From Citromicrobium sp. UBA3494 (GTDB lineage Bacteria; Pseudomonadota; Alphaproteobacteria; Sphingomonadales; Sphingomonadaceae), in contig DFQH01000001.1 of the NCBI GenBank assembly GCA_002377695.1, positions 699,563 to 763,562 of the forward strand: DNA of 64,000 bases, in the 5' to 3' direction. A program made the translations under genes and the position numbers. Below, piece by piece: positions 50,536-63,918 of this stretch (positions within the stretch are counted from its first letter, which is position 1; each line of letters begins with the position of its first letter). The notes beneath the pieces are model-generated. The model searched no databases and had not been told where the DNA came from. It worked only from the letters and a program-made list of their open reading frames with translations.

Positions 50536-52191
50536 ATGACGCGAATCCTCTTTCTCCTCGCAATCCTGCTGGCTGCGCTCGCGGGCACGCCCGCCCATGC
50601 CGAAGCTGCCGATATCGACGCAGCCGCGCGCGGCGTCGTGCGGGTGGTCATCTTCGACAAGGCCGTGGAGGAGACGGGGGAGGAACAGCTTTACCCGGTC
50701 AGCCACGGAACCGGCTTCGCGGTCTCGCCGCAGCGGATCATCACCAACGCGCACGTCGTGCGCGAGGCCATGTCCGCCGGCCCCTTCGGAGAGGATCGGG
50801 TAATCGGCATCGTCCCGCCCGATGGCGATGCGCCCGCCTTCGCCCGAATCGTGGCGATAGACCCGGGCACCGATCTCGCGCTGCTGGCCATCCAGGGATC
50901 GCTGCGCATGCCCCCGCTCACGCTTGCTGCCAACAAGCCGGGCGGCAGCGGCGATACCGTGACCTCCGTGGGCTACCCCATGAATGTGGACCGCGCGCAG
51001 GGGCTCTCGATCCAGGATATCGTGCGCTCGCAACCGCCGGTGAAGAGCCGGGGCTTCATCTCGGGCGAGCGGCCCAGCCGCCAGTTCGACACGATCCTGC
51101 ATACCGCGCCCATCGCGCGCGGCAATTCGGGCGGTCCGCTGCTGGATAATTGCGGGCGCGTTCTGGGCGTCAATTCCTTCGGCGCGGAGAGCGACGGGAC
51201 CGACGCGGAATTCTATTTCGCGGTCTCGAATCGCGAACTGCTGCCCTTCCTGCGCGCGCACAACGTAAGCCCCCGCCTCAACGATCTGCCCTGCCGCAGC
51301 CTGGCCGAGCTGGACGAAGCCGAGCGCCAGCGCCGGGCCGCCGCCGCGCAGGCCGCGCGCGAACAGATGGAGGCCCGCTCCGAAGCGGCGAGCGAAAGGC
51401 GTGCCCGCCTTCAGCTCGAAGCCGAGATGGAAGTCCAGGAAGAGCGCGAGAATCGCATCGCACTTTCCCTGCTGTTGCTGATCGCGGCGATCGGGCTCGG
51501 CGTGCTCGGCTACATGCTTGCCCAGCGCCGCGAGCGCGAGCTGGCGAGCGGGGAAGCACTGCCCGACGAAGCGCTTGAAGACGATCCGGAATGGGATAGC
51601 GATGCACGCAAGGGCCTGCCCGAATGGCTGCCTGCCGCGTGCTACGCCCTGGCCGCAATCTGCGTGGTGGCCGCAGCCGCACTCTACCTCACCCGCCCCG
51701 GGCTCGACGCGATCGACCGGCGGGTGGCGGCGGCGCTGGAAGAGGAAACCGGCAGCCAGCAAGCCGGAGACGACGCCGCGCTGGCGAATGCGGGCAAGTT
51801 CGTGTGTACGCTGGAGCCCTCGCGCAGCCGCGTGACGGGCGATGCGCAGAAGTCGGTCTCGCTGCGCTGGTCGGCGGATGGCTGCGTGAACGGGCGCACG
51901 CAATACGGCTTTGCCGGCGGCCAGTGGGCGCGCGTATTCGTGCCCAACGAGGAAGATATCGTCAGCGTCGCGCGTTACGACCCGGAAACCCGCACCTACC
52001 GGGCGGACCGCTATCTGCTGTCGCGCGAAGCCATTGCCGCCGCGCGCGAGGCACGCGGTTCCTATTCGGCGCCGTCCTGCGATGCGCCCGACGGCGCGGC
52101 GGAGCTGGGGCGACGGCAGGACGCGGTGCTGGCCGCCCTTCCCTCCCAGCCGAACGAGCGGCTGGTCTATACCTGTCAGCCTGCGGACTGA
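50536..52191 (+). CDS. membrane-anchored trypsin-like serine protease
   Basis: A 551-residue protein. A signal peptide (ILFLLAILLAALAGTPAHA) precedes a trypsin-2-like domain: His in NAHVV near residue 69, Asp in GTDLALL near 112, and Ser in ARGNSGGPLLDNCGRVLG near 198. A coiled-coil region (about 260-310) follows, then two membrane segments (about 312-330 and 362-382) and a C-terminal soluble part with Cys (KFVCTLEPS, DGCVNGRTQYGFA). The C-terminal part is not recognised. No PDZ domain was noticed, unlike DegP. Confidence 0.85.
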   Translation: MTRILFLLAILLAALAGTPAHAEAADIDAAARGVVRVVIFDKAVEETGEEQLYPVSHGTGFAVSPQRIITNAHVVREAMSAGPFGEDRVIGIVPPDGDAPAFARIVAIDPGTDLALLAIQGSLRMPPLTLAANKPGGSGDTVTSVGYPMNVDRAQGLSIQDIVRSQPPVKSRGFISGERPSRQFDTILHTAPIARGNSGGPLLDNCGRVLGVNSFGAESDGTDAEFYFAVSNRELLPFLRAHNVSPRLNDLPCRSLAELDEAERQRRAAAAQAAREQMEARSEAASERRARLQLEAEMEVQEERENRIALSLLLLIAAIGLGVLGYMLAQRRERELASGEALPDEALEDDPEWDSDARKGLPEWLPAACYALAAICVVAAAALYLTRPGLDAIDRRVAAALEEETGSQQAGDDAALANAGKFVCTLEPSRSRVTGDAQKSVSLRWSADGCVNGRTQYGFAGGQWARVFVPNEEDIVSVARYDPETRTYRADRYLLSREAIAAAREARGSYSAPSCDAPDGAAELGRRQDAVLAALPSQPNERLVYTCQPAD

Positions 52192-52199
52192 CCTGAACG

Positions 52200-52754
52200 A
52201 TGGAACAGGCGCTCGTCCTCATTTCCATCGTGCTCGGTGTCGCCATCACCTTCGAACTGGAGAATCTCAACCGGCTGGTCCGCGCGCCCAATGTCCGCTG
52301 GCATTGGGCACAGCCGATCTTCGCAGCCTTCGCGCTGATGATTGTGCTGATGTTCTGGTGGATGATGGCGAATCGCGCCGACGGACGATCCATCACCCTT
52401 GGCGAATTCCTGCCGATCATGGGATTGCTGGTGGCCATCGTGCTGATCGCGGCGGCCGCCCTGCCCGACAAGGTGCCGGAGGAGGGTCGGCTCGATCTCG
52501 GCGAATATTACATGGCCAACCGGCGCTACCAGTGGTCGCTCGTCCTCATACTCGTCGCAGCGGTCGGCGGGGGTTGGCTCGCGACGCTCTTCGCACGCTA
52601 CGGATTCGTCCAGGGGATGATCCGCGGCTGGGGTGAATGGCTGCCGATGCTGCTCGTCGTCTGGATGATCTTTGCCGACAAATGGTGGAAGGTGGGCGCG
52701 GGTTATGTAGCAATGTCGTTCATTCCGATCGCATGGCTTTCGCGAACACTCTGA
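52200..52754 (+). CDS. integral membrane hypothetical protein
   Basis: A 184-residue protein with about five hydrophobic segments (VLISIVLGVAITFELENLN, WAQPIFAAFALMIVLMFWWM, PIMGLLVAIVLIAAAALP, WSLVLILVAAVGGGWLATLF, MLLVVWMIFAD). It is not recognised. It starts 8 bases after the protease stop, so it is probably in the same operon and may be a partner. Confidence 0.7.
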   Translation: MEQALVLISIVLGVAITFELENLNRLVRAPNVRWHWAQPIFAAFALMIVLMFWWMMANRADGRSITLGEFLPIMGLLVAIVLIAAAALPDKVPEEGRLDLGEYYMANRRYQWSLVLILVAAVGGGWLATLFARYGFVQGMIRGWGEWLPMLLVVWMIFADKWWKVGAGYVAMSFIPIAWLSRTL

Positions 52755-52912
52755 CGTGCGACCCACGAATCACACCCCCTCGGCTTGCGCTTCGCAAACC
52801 CCAATGCTAGGCGCGCGCCAGCCTTGCCGGGGCGGCCCCCTTTACGCTTAGGATGCGGCCCCGTACGGCAAGTACCGCTTTCGTTTTTCCGAACCCGAAG
52901 AGGAACCCAGGC
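52755..52912. promoter_or_regulatory. region upstream of the ATP synthase operon
   Basis: 158 bases with no gene. It holds a hairpin-like TTGCG-CTT-CGCAA and an AGGAA upstream of the GTG at 52913. The promoter of atpH-atpA-atpG-atpD-atpC should lie here. No other element was recognised. Confidence 0.4.
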
Positions 52913-53455
52913 GTGGAGATTTCCGCCGGTATTCAGGCTAGCCTTGCAGGACGCTACGCTGTTGCCCTGTTCGAGCTCGCCTCAGAGGACGGCGTAGTGA
53001 GCCCGGTCGAGACCGATCTCGACACGCTTGCCGCCGCGCTCGACCAGTCATCCGATCTCGTCGGGCTGACCACGAATCCGCAGCTCGGCCGCAAGGCCAA
53101 GATGGCGGCGATCGAAGATGTGGCCAAGCTGCTCGAACTCAATCCGCTCACCCGCCGCTTCCTCGGGGTGCTGGCGGAGAACCGCCGGCTCGCCGAACTG
53201 CCGCGCATGATTCGCGCGTTCCGCGAAATCGCCGCCGCGCAGCGTGGCGAGGTCAGCGCGCAGGTCATCAGCGCGCACCCGCTGGCGGAAGACCAGATCG
53301 CTTCGCTCAAGAAGAAACTGACCGCGCGCGAAGGCCGCACGGTCAAACTGACGCACAGCGTCGACCCGGACATGCTCGGTGGCCTCATCGTCACCATCGG
53401 CTCCCGGCGGATCGACGGTTCGATCCGCACCCGTCTCAACGCGCTTACGCAGGCA

Positions 53456-53467
<12 letters not shown>
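52913..53467 (+). CDS. atpH: ATP synthase F1 delta subunit
   Basis: A 184-residue F1 delta subunit, the usual length. The N-terminal [20 protein letters not shown] and C-terminal [20 protein letters not shown] and [15 protein letters not shown] are typical. GTG 52913 has AGGAA in front; the frame is open 60 bases further up but lacks similarity. It is the first gene of the F1 operon; F0 genes (atpB, atpE, atpF) are not in the window, which is normal for the class. Confidence 0.92.
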
Positions 53468-55042
<1,575 letters not shown>

Positions 55043-55066
55043 GCCCTAGAAGGACAGGGAGCCGAG

Positions 55067-57440
<2,374 letters not shown>

Positions 57441-57444
57441 GCAC

Positions 57445-57933
57445 ATGGCCACGGAGCAGCAGGCACCGGCCCCCATCGGGGTCGACCTTCTGCTCCGGCG
57501 GCTGTTGCAGCTGGGGATCGCCGATTTTCTGCTGATCTCCGCCTTCGACATCCATCGCTGGCGGCGCGAGAACTGGCAGGATTTCGAGGAAATGTTCCAG
57601 ATCGCGGCGCGCATGGTGTTCGACCAGCCTGCCCAGCCCGTCTGGCTCTATGCCTTCGCCTTCCCCTTTGTGGCCGCCAATTTCGGCTGCATGGTCCAGT
57701 GGCTTCGCGGCAAGCGCGCACCGATCATGGTTCCGCTGTTCGCCATCAGCGCCATCGCCATTGCCGCAATGCCGCTGGCGGCATGGCAGACGGTGGTGCA
57801 CCGCATGATCTGGCCGGACATCCTGAGCTTTATCGGCTATGGGATCGGCGGCGCCATTGCGATCATTATCGGGCTGCGGCTCGACAGCACATCACAGGCC
57901 GCCGCCATGCGGCAGACCGCTACGGAGATTTGA
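57445..57933 (+). CDS. membrane protein inserted between atpD and atpC
   Basis: A 162-residue integral membrane protein with about three hydrophobic segments ([58 protein letters not shown]). The start ATG 57445 is 4 bases after the atpD stop and its own stop is 4 bases before the atpC start, so it is transcribed with the F1 operon. It is not an F0 subunit in length or pattern and no function is recognised. It is unusual for the canonical beta-epsilon gene pair to be split. Confidence 0.75.
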   Translation: MATEQQAPAPIGVDLLLRRLLQLGIADFLLISAFDIHRWRRENWQDFEEMFQIAARMVFDQPAQPVWLYAFAFPFVAANFGCMVQWLRGKRAPIMVPLFAISAIAIAAMPLAAWQTVVHRMIWPDILSFIGYGIGGAIAIIIGLRLDSTSQAAAMRQTATEI

Positions 57934-57937
57934 CAAG

Positions 57938-58195
57938 ATGCCCCTCCATTTCGAACTGGTGACCCCGGCCCGTCACGTCCGTTCCGACGATGTCCACATG
58001 GTCGTCGTACCCGGCACCGAAGGCGAATTCGGCGTGCTCGAAGGCCACGCACCCTTCATGTCGACGATCCGCGACGGTGCGGTGCAGATCTTCAAGACCG
58101 CCGGTGCCAGCCCGGAGACGATCGAGGTGCGCGGCGGCTTCGCCGAAGTGGGCGAGAACGGCCTGACCATCCTCGCCGAACACGTCGAAAGCTGA
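57938..58195 (+). CDS. atpC: ATP synthase F1 epsilon subunit
   Basis: An 85-residue epsilon subunit, the short form without the C-terminal helical hairpin. The core is [40 protein letters not shown] and [20 protein letters not shown]. The short form is common in alphaproteobacteria and lacks the regulatory C-terminal helices. ATG 57938 is preceded by a weak Shine-Dalgarno. It is separated from atpD by the membrane gene. Confidence 0.93.
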   Translation: MPLHFELVTPARHVRSDDVHMVVVPGTEGEFGVLEGHAPFMSTIRDGAVQIFKTAGASPETIEVRGGFAEVGENGLTILAEHVES

Positions 58196-58221
58196 TCGCC
58201 GCTTCGGGCGATTGCTCCATC

Positions 58222-58608
58222 ATGCCGCGTATCCCGCTTAGCCCGATACTGGTGCGTCTGGCGCAGGTAGCGCTGGTGGCCTTTGCCTGCATCGCCTTCG
58301 CGCTCGCCATCATGCCCGGCGGCGACGGCCCCGGCCGCATCAACGACAAGCTGCTGCACGGCCTCACCTTCTTCGCGCTGGGTGGGCTGACCGGCGCAGG
58401 CTTTCCAGGGCGCAGCCCACTGGCGCTGTTCTTCGCGCTCGCCTTCTTCGGCGGGCTGATAGAGATCGCCCAGTGGTGGACCGACTGGGGCCGCTCCGCC
58501 GAATGGGCAGACCTTGGCGCAGACCTGATCGGCGCGGGTCTCGGCCTGCTGATTGCGCGCGGCATCACGCGCGAGCCAGGGCCCGCCACGCCGGGAACGC
58601 CCGCCTAG
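58222..58608 (+). CDS. VanZ-like family membrane protein
   Basis: A 128-residue membrane protein. Hydrophobic segments (VALVAFACIAFALAIMP, LALFFALAFFGGLIEIAQWW, LGADLIGAGLGLLIA) and the VanZ-like pattern DKLLHGLTFFALGGLTGAGF and IEIAQWWTDWGRSAEWADLG are clear. The family is named after a teicoplanin-resistance factor but most members are uncharacterised. It ends 2 bases before the convergent HNH-like gene. Confidence 0.85.
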   Translation: MPRIPLSPILVRLAQVALVAFACIAFALAIMPGGDGPGRINDKLLHGLTFFALGGLTGAGFPGRSPLALFFALAFFGGLIEIAQWWTDWGRSAEWADLGADLIGAGLGLLIARGITREPGPATPGTPA

Positions 58609-58610
58609 AC

Positions 58611-58862
58611 TCAGCGCGTGGGCGCGTGGAAATCGGGCGGCTTGTCCGCGATCCAGTCCACGAATTTCGCGACCGCTTCGTTTTCCTTCAGTCGCGCCGG
58701 ATCGTCACCGATCCGCGCCAGCTGCGCATTGGTGAAGTTCGCGTGGATGGTGCGGTGGCAGATCGGGTGGACCGGCACCCTCACGCGCCCTTTCTTGGCC
58801 TTGGGCACCGGATGATGCCACTGCAGGCGGCTTTCGATGGGCCGGCCGCACAGCCAGCACAC
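58611..58862 (-). CDS. small HNH-type nuclease-like protein
   Basis: An 83-residue protein with a short HNH pattern: CWLCGRPIESRLQWHHPVPK at the start and a later CHRTIHANFTN, with Cys and His suited to metal binding and the central His-His. HNH proteins of this size can be nicking nucleases, but function here is not known. The start is GTG 58862, close to the end of the lipoprotein gene upstream. It is possibly a trimmed relative of phage HNH endonucleases. Confidence 0.65.
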   Translation of the reverse strand: MCWLCGRPIESRLQWHHPVPKAKKGRVRVPVHPICHRTIHANFTNAQLARIGDDPARLKENEAVAKFVDWIADKPPDFHAPTR

Positions 58863-58881
58863 CAGCGGGCCGCCCCTGCCA

Positions 58882-59508
58882 TCAATCGACCCCGTAGAAG
58901 ATATCCTTGCTCACTCCGCCATAGGATTCGCCAGCCAGCACATCGACCGATTCCACCCGGGCCGTGCATTGCCGATCCGCCACGACCTCTCCGTCGCGCA
59001 CGACGAGAACGCCATCGGTGAATTCGGGATTGTTCGGCTCTCCCGACGCGAAATTGGTGCGCACCGACCGACTGTAGACAATATAGCGGACCGGGCCGTT
59101 GGCAAACTGGATCTGGGATTCGCCTCCACCGGAATAGGGCGTGCTGGAAAAGCGCCCCCCGGTCAGCACGATTTCCGCCGTGTCCGAGCCGTAGCGATAC
59201 TGCGCGACTTGATTGCCCTGCTCATCGCTTACGCCGCACACCGCGATCTGCTTGCGACCCGCCTCGCAGAAGAACAGCGTCTGTTCATCCTGAGCGCATG
59301 CCACGGGCTGGGCCATCTGCTGCATCGTCTGCTCTGCCACATCGGCATCGTCCTCAGCATCGCTATCCACGCCCTCCGACGCCTGGCTTGCGGGCGTGTC
59401 CGCGCGCGTTTCCAGGTCTGCGGTGTTTAGCTGCTCCGCCCCGTCACCCGTCTGGTCGCACGCCACGATAGACAGCGCGAGCGCCGCCAATAGCCATGCA
59501 TGCTTCAT
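58882..59508 (-). CDS. lipoprotein of unknown function
   Basis: A 208-residue predicted lipoprotein. The N-terminus is WLLAALALSIVAC, a lipobox with Cys about 16. An acidic, Thr/Asp-rich linker (about 25-65) follows, then a domain with paired Cys (VACAQDEQTLFFCEAGRKQI, VCGVSDEQGN) and an ending RQCTARVESVDVLAGESYGG. Not recognised. Its ATG overlaps the stop of glmU (ATGA), so it is translated after glmU. Confidence 0.65.
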   Translation of the reverse strand: MKHAWLLAALALSIVACDQTGDGAEQLNTADLETRADTPASQASEGVDSDAEDDADVAEQTMQQMAQPVACAQDEQTLFFCEAGRKQIAVCGVSDEQGNQVAQYRYGSDTAEIVLTGGRFSSTPYSGGGESQIQFANGPVRYIVYSRSVRTNFASGEPNNPEFTDGVLVVRDGEVVADRQCTARVESVDVLAGESYGGVSKDIFYGVD

Positions 59509-60860
59509 TTGCCCTGCCCCGCCTTCTTCTTCTTCATAGTGTCGTGGAAGCGATCCGCCCAGCCCGGCTTGATCGACTGTTCGGCGCGCTCCATCCGCAG
59601 CTCGCCCGCATCCACATCGCGTGTCACCGTGCTGCCCGCCGCCACGATGGCATCCGCGCCGATGGTGACGGGCGCAACCAGTGCCGAATTCGATCCGATG
59701 AAGGCACGTTCGCCGATCACCGTCTTGTACTTGAAGTAGCCATCGTAATTGCACGTAATGGTGCCCGCGCCGATATTCGCGCCCGCACCCACTTCGGTAT
59801 CGCCCAAATAGGTCAGGTGGCTCGCCTTGGCGCCTTCGCCCAGCGTCGCCTTCTTCATTTCTACGAAATTGCCGACGAAGGCGTCCTTCTCCAGCACCGC
59901 ACCGGGCCGCAGGCGCGCATAGGGGCCGACCTGCGCGCCCTCGCCCACCGTCGCACCCTCCAGATGACTGAACGCCTTGATGTGCGCACCGTTGGCAATC
60001 CGCACCCCGGGGCCGAAGACCACATTCGGGTCGATCGTCACATCGCGCCCGATTTCGGTATCGTAACTGAAGAACACGGTTTCGGGCGCGCGCAGGGTCG
60101 CCCCGCCCGCCATCGCTTCCTCTCGCTTCAAGTCCTGCCACTGCGCTTCGGCGCGGGCGAGTTCGGCGCGGCTGTTGATCCCGGCGACTTCGCCCGGGTC
60201 CGAAGCAGTCACCGCGGCACAGGTGTCGCCATCGGCGATCGCGATGTTGACGATATCGGGCAGGTAATATTCGCCCTGCGCATTGTCGTTGCCCACGCGG
60301 CGCAGCAGAGCGAACATGTCGGCGGCGCGCGCGGCCATCAGGCCCGAATTGCACAGGTTGCACGCGCGCTCTTCTTCGGACGCATCCTTGAATTCGACCA
60401 TCTTGGCGATCTTGCCCTGGTCGTCCGCGATCACGCGGCCATAGGCGAGCGCATCGTCGGGCTCGAAGCCGAGCACCACCACTTTGGGCGCATCCTCGGC
60501 ATGCAGCCGGTCGAGCATCGCCTGCATCGTCTCGCCGCGCACGAAGGGAACGTCGCCGTAGAGGACCAGCACGTCGCCGGTGAAATCGTCCAGCGCGTCC
60601 TCGGCCTGCTGGACCGCATGGCCAGTGCCGAGCTGCGGCTCCTGCACGCGCGTCTGCGCTTCCTCGCCCAGCGCGGCCTCCAGCTGCTCGCGCCCCGCGC
60701 CGACCACCACGACCTTGTGTTTCGGCCCAAGCGTGTCGAGCGAGTCGATCAGGTGATGCAGCATCGGGCGCCCGGCAATAGGGTGCAGCACCTTGTGCAG
60801 ATCGGATTTCATGCGGGTGCCCTTGCCCGCGGCGAGGATGATGGCGGCGAAATCTCTCAT
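59505..60860 (-). CDS. glmU: bifunctional GlmU (UDP-GlcNAc pyrophosphorylase / GlcN-1-P acetyltransferase)
   Basis: A 451-residue enzyme making UDP-N-acetylglucosamine for peptidoglycan and lipid A. The N-terminal uridyltransferase has LAAGKGTRMKSDLHKVLHP (residues 8-26) and the C-terminal left-handed beta-helix has hexapeptide repeats (AFVGNFVEMKKATLGEGAKA, GAGANIGAGTITCNYDGYFK) with the acetyltransferase His region. ATG 60860 is used. It is divergent from gph and followed by a coupled lipoprotein gene. Confidence 0.96.
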   Translation of the reverse strand: MRDFAAIILAAGKGTRMKSDLHKVLHPIAGRPMLHHLIDSLDTLGPKHKVVVVGAGREQLEAALGEEAQTRVQEPQLGTGHAVQQAEDALDDFTGDVLVLYGDVPFVRGETMQAMLDRLHAEDAPKVVVLGFEPDDALAYGRVIADDQGKIAKMVEFKDASEEERACNLCNSGLMAARAADMFALLRRVGNDNAQGEYYLPDIVNIAIADGDTCAAVTASDPGEVAGINSRAELARAEAQWQDLKREEAMAGGATLRAPETVFFSYDTEIGRDVTIDPNVVFGPGVRIANGAHIKAFSHLEGATVGEGAQVGPYARLRPGAVLEKDAFVGNFVEMKKATLGEGAKASHLTYLGDTEVGAGANIGAGTITCNYDGYFKYKTVIGERAFIGSNSALVAPVTIGADAIVAAGSTVTRDVDAGELRMERAEQSIKPGWADRFHDTMKKKKAGQGK

Positions 60861-60920
60861 GAGCGGCGCTGTGCCACCATCGGCTTGCAGAATGAAGAAG
60901 GTTTCGCCACGCGGGTGGGC

Positions 60921-61643
60921 ATGAGTGATTTTCCCTTCGATGCGATCGGGCTCGATCTCGACGGCACCCTGCTCGATACCAAGGCAGACCTTGCCGCTGC
61001 GGTGAACCATGCGCTGGCCGAAGGCGGCTACCGGCAGGTTCCCCCCGAAGAGGTGGAAGGCCTGATCGGCGGCGGCGCGAAAGTGATGCTGGCCCGCGCG
61101 ATCGAACGGCAGGGCGGCAGCCTGGAGCGCGAGGATTTCCGCCCGCTCTACAAGACCCTGCTGCGCTATTATTCGGAGCACAACGCGGTGCATACCGCGC
61201 CCTTCCCCGGCGTGATCGAAACGCTGGACGCACTTGCCGCGATGGACGTGAAGCTGGCCGTGGTGACGAACAAGTTCGAAAGCTTCGCTGCCGAGATCCT
61301 GGACCAGCTGGGCCTTTCGAACCGCTTCGTGACGCTGATCGGGGGCGACAGCCTCGGCAAGGACGCCGAAGGAAATTTCCGCGCCAAGCCCTCCGCCGAT
61401 CCGATCCACGCTGCGATCGAGCGCTGCGGCTCACAAAGCTTCGCCTTCGTCGGCGACAGTTCCTACGATATCAACGCCGCGCGGGCCGCCGATGTCCCGG
61501 TGATCGCTGCGGGCTATGGCTATTGCGACAAGCCCGCCGATCAACTGGGCGCGGACGGCGTGATCGACCGGTTCGATGCGCTGATCCCCGCGCTCAGGCA
61601 AATCGACGGAGCGTCACGATCCATCGACGAAGGCGCGCGATGA
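60921..61643 (+). CDS. gph: phosphoglycolate phosphatase, HAD superfamily
   Basis: A 240-residue HAD phosphatase. Motif I is DLDGTLLDT (near residues 11-19), motif II VVTNKFES near 113, and motif IV FVGDSSYDINAARAADVPVI near 174. The cap domain pattern fits Gph, which removes phosphoglycolate formed in DNA repair and oxidation; related substrates are possible. ATG 60921 was chosen; it is 60 bases from the glmU start on the other strand. Confidence 0.9.
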   Translation: MSDFPFDAIGLDLDGTLLDTKADLAAAVNHALAEGGYRQVPPEEVEGLIGGGAKVMLARAIERQGGSLEREDFRPLYKTLLRYYSEHNAVHTAPFPGVIETLDALAAMDVKLAVVTNKFESFAAEILDQLGLSNRFVTLIGGDSLGKDAEGNFRAKPSADPIHAAIERCGSQSFAFVGDSSYDINAARAADVPVIAAGYGYCDKPADQLGADGVIDRFDALIPALRQIDGASRSIDEGAR

Positions 61644-61737
61644 AGCCTCGAACAAGGTTGGCAAAGGCGCGCCCTGCGTGGATGATCGATGCATCGACCA
61701 GTTTGTTTCCAAACGGTTCTTCCCGGGGAGTCCCATC

Positions 61738-63888
61738 ATGAAATCCGCGTCCATCCGCGCACTCGCCGCATCGCTTGCCCTGTCCGCAGCCTGGGCACCC
61801 GCCTTATTCTCACCTCTTACCGCACAGGATTCGAACACCGTCATGGAGCCTGAATTCGAGGCCGAAAACGATCCCTTCATCTGGCTGGAGGAAACCCGCA
61901 GCGAACGCGCGCTCGAATGGGTCGAGGCCGAGAACCAGAAGACGGTCGCCGCCCTGCAATCGGACCCCCGGTTCGAGGAACTGAAGGCCGAAGCGCTGGC
62001 CATCTACGACGCAGAGGACCGCGTTCCGGGCGTCAGCTTCACGCACTACGGCATGGTCAATTTCTGGCAGGACGCGAAGAACCCCAAGGGCATCCTGCGC
62101 CGCACCACGCTGGAAAGCTGGCGGACCGACAATCCCGAGTGGGAGACCATCCTCGATATCGACGCGCTGGCGGCAGAGGAAGGCAAGGAGTGGGTCTATG
62201 GCGGGATGAACTGCCTGCCGCCCCACGGCATGCGCTGCATGGTCTACCTGTCCGATGGCGGCAAGGACGCAAGCGTCGCGCGCGAGTTCGACCTCGAAAC
62301 GCTCGATTTCGTGGATGGCGGCTTCGAGCTGCCCGAGAGCCAGGGCAGCGCCAGCTGGATCGACCGCGACACGCTGCTGGTCAGCCGCGATTTCGGCGAA
62401 GGCACGGTGACGGAGAGCTTCTACCCCTTCACCACGCGCGAATGGAAGCGCGGCACGCCGCTGGAATCCGCGCAGGAGATTTTCCGCGGCGAACCGACCG
62501 ACGTCTCTGCCGGGGCCTACCTGCTGCGCGACGGCGAGGGCACGATCCACGGACGAATCGGCTATCGCGGCGTGTCATTCCACGAACGCGAGTATTTCGT
62601 GGAGCATGATGGCGAATGGGTGAAGCTGGACCTTCCGGCCAAGGCCGGCCCGTTCGGCATTATCGACGGGCACATGCTGTTCACCACCGATGTCGACTGG
62701 GAATCGAACGGCGTGATGTTCCCGGCGGATTCGATCGTCGCGGCCGATCTGGAAGAATGGAAGGCCGACCCCAACGGCGCGCAGAAGGTGCTCGTCTGGG
62801 CGCCGGGTGAACGCCAGACCAAGCGCGGCGGCGCGTCGACCAAATCGAGCATGTACGTCTCCATCCTCGACAATGTGAAGGGCAAGGTCCTCAAGTTCGA
62901 TTACGAGGACGGCGGCTGGGGCTGGACGGAGATCGACCTGCCGAAGAACGCCACGGTCGGTGTTGCCACCGCGTCGGACGACACCGACCAGATCATGTTC
63001 ACCTCGACCGACTTCCTCTCGCCCGGCACCTATTACTATGCCGAGGACGGCGTGAACCTGGAGGTCGTGAAGGAAAGCCCCACCCGCTTCGATGCCGAGG
63101 GGATGACAATCGAGCAGTTCGAGACGACCAGCCCGGACGGCACCAGGATCCCCTACTTCCTCGTGAAGCCCAGGGGCATGGAGATGGACGGCAGCACGCC
63201 GGTGCTGATGGGCGGCTATGGCGGCTTCCAGGTGCCGCGCCTGCCCTCCTACCTCGGCAGCACGGGCAAGATGTGGCTGGAGCGGGGCAATGCCTATGTC
63301 CTCGCCAATATTCGTGGCGGCGGCGAGTTCGGGCCCAACTGGCACCAGAGCGCCATTCGCGAGAACAAGCAGCGCACGTGGGACGATTTCATCGCCGTGG
63401 GCCGCGATCTGGTAGAGCGCGGGATCACCAGCCCCGAACATCTGGGCGTCGAAGGCGGATCGCAGGGTGGTCTGCTGGTCGGCACCGCCTTCACCCAGGC
63501 CCCCGACCTGTTCAACGCCGCGATCGTCCAGATCCCGCTGTTCGACATGCTGCGCTATCAGTATATCGGGCGCGGTGCCTCTTGGATCGGCGAGTATGGC
63601 GACCCGCGCATTCCCGAGCAGCGCGCATGGATCGAAGGCTATTCGCCCTACCAGAAGCTGCTGGAGGAGAAGGACTACCCGCGCGTATTCTTCGTCACCT
63701 CCACCGCCGACGACCGCACCCACCCCAGCCACGGGCGCAAGGCCGCCGCGCGGATGTCCGCGCAGGGCGACGATTACCTCTATTACGAGGATACAAAGGG
63801 CGGCCACTCGGGCGGCGTCGACAACGAACAGCGCGCCACGTTGCGCGCGATGCAGATGGTCTACCTGCTGCAGCAGCTGGCGGACTGA
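61738..63888 (+). CDS. prolyl oligopeptidase family serine peptidase (S9A)
   Basis: A 716-residue exported peptidase with signal peptide (LAASLALSAAWAPALFSPLT, near residues 9-28). A beta-propeller domain (about 110-440) precedes the alpha/beta hydrolase. The catalytic Ser is in VEGGSQGGLLVGTAF near residue 573, Asp in TSTADDRTHPSHG near 657 and His in DTKGGHSGGVDNE near 687. It would cleave short peptides after proline in the periplasm. ATG 61738 is used. Confidence 0.92.
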   Translation: MKSASIRALAASLALSAAWAPALFSPLTAQDSNTVMEPEFEAENDPFIWLEETRSERALEWVEAENQKTVAALQSDPRFEELKAEALAIYDAEDRVPGVSFTHYGMVNFWQDAKNPKGILRRTTLESWRTDNPEWETILDIDALAAEEGKEWVYGGMNCLPPHGMRCMVYLSDGGKDASVAREFDLETLDFVDGGFELPESQGSASWIDRDTLLVSRDFGEGTVTESFYPFTTREWKRGTPLESAQEIFRGEPTDVSAGAYLLRDGEGTIHGRIGYRGVSFHEREYFVEHDGEWVKLDLPAKAGPFGIIDGHMLFTTDVDWESNGVMFPADSIVAADLEEWKADPNGAQKVLVWAPGERQTKRGGASTKSSMYVSILDNVKGKVLKFDYEDGGWGWTEIDLPKNATVGVATASDDTDQIMFTSTDFLSPGTYYYAEDGVNLEVVKESPTRFDAEGMTIEQFETTSPDGTRIPYFLVKPRGMEMDGSTPVLMGGYGGFQVPRLPSYLGSTGKMWLERGNAYVLANIRGGGEFGPNWHQSAIRENKQRTWDDFIAVGRDLVERGITSPEHLGVEGGSQGGLLVGTAFTQAPDLFNAAIVQIPLFDMLRYQYIGRGASWIGEYGDPRIPEQRAWIEGYSPYQKLLEEKDYPRVFFVTSTADDRTHPSHGRKAAARMSAQGDDYLYYEDTKGGHSGGVDNEQRATLRAMQMVYLLQQLAD

Positions 63889-63918
63889 GAAGTTGGTTGC
63901 AAAACTGGGCCCAATAAC

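Noticed and set aside
58882..61434. An 850-residue minus-strand open frame covering the glmU region
   Set aside because: Only its last 208 codons (from ATG 59508) form a real lipoprotein; the rest is glmU read in another frame.
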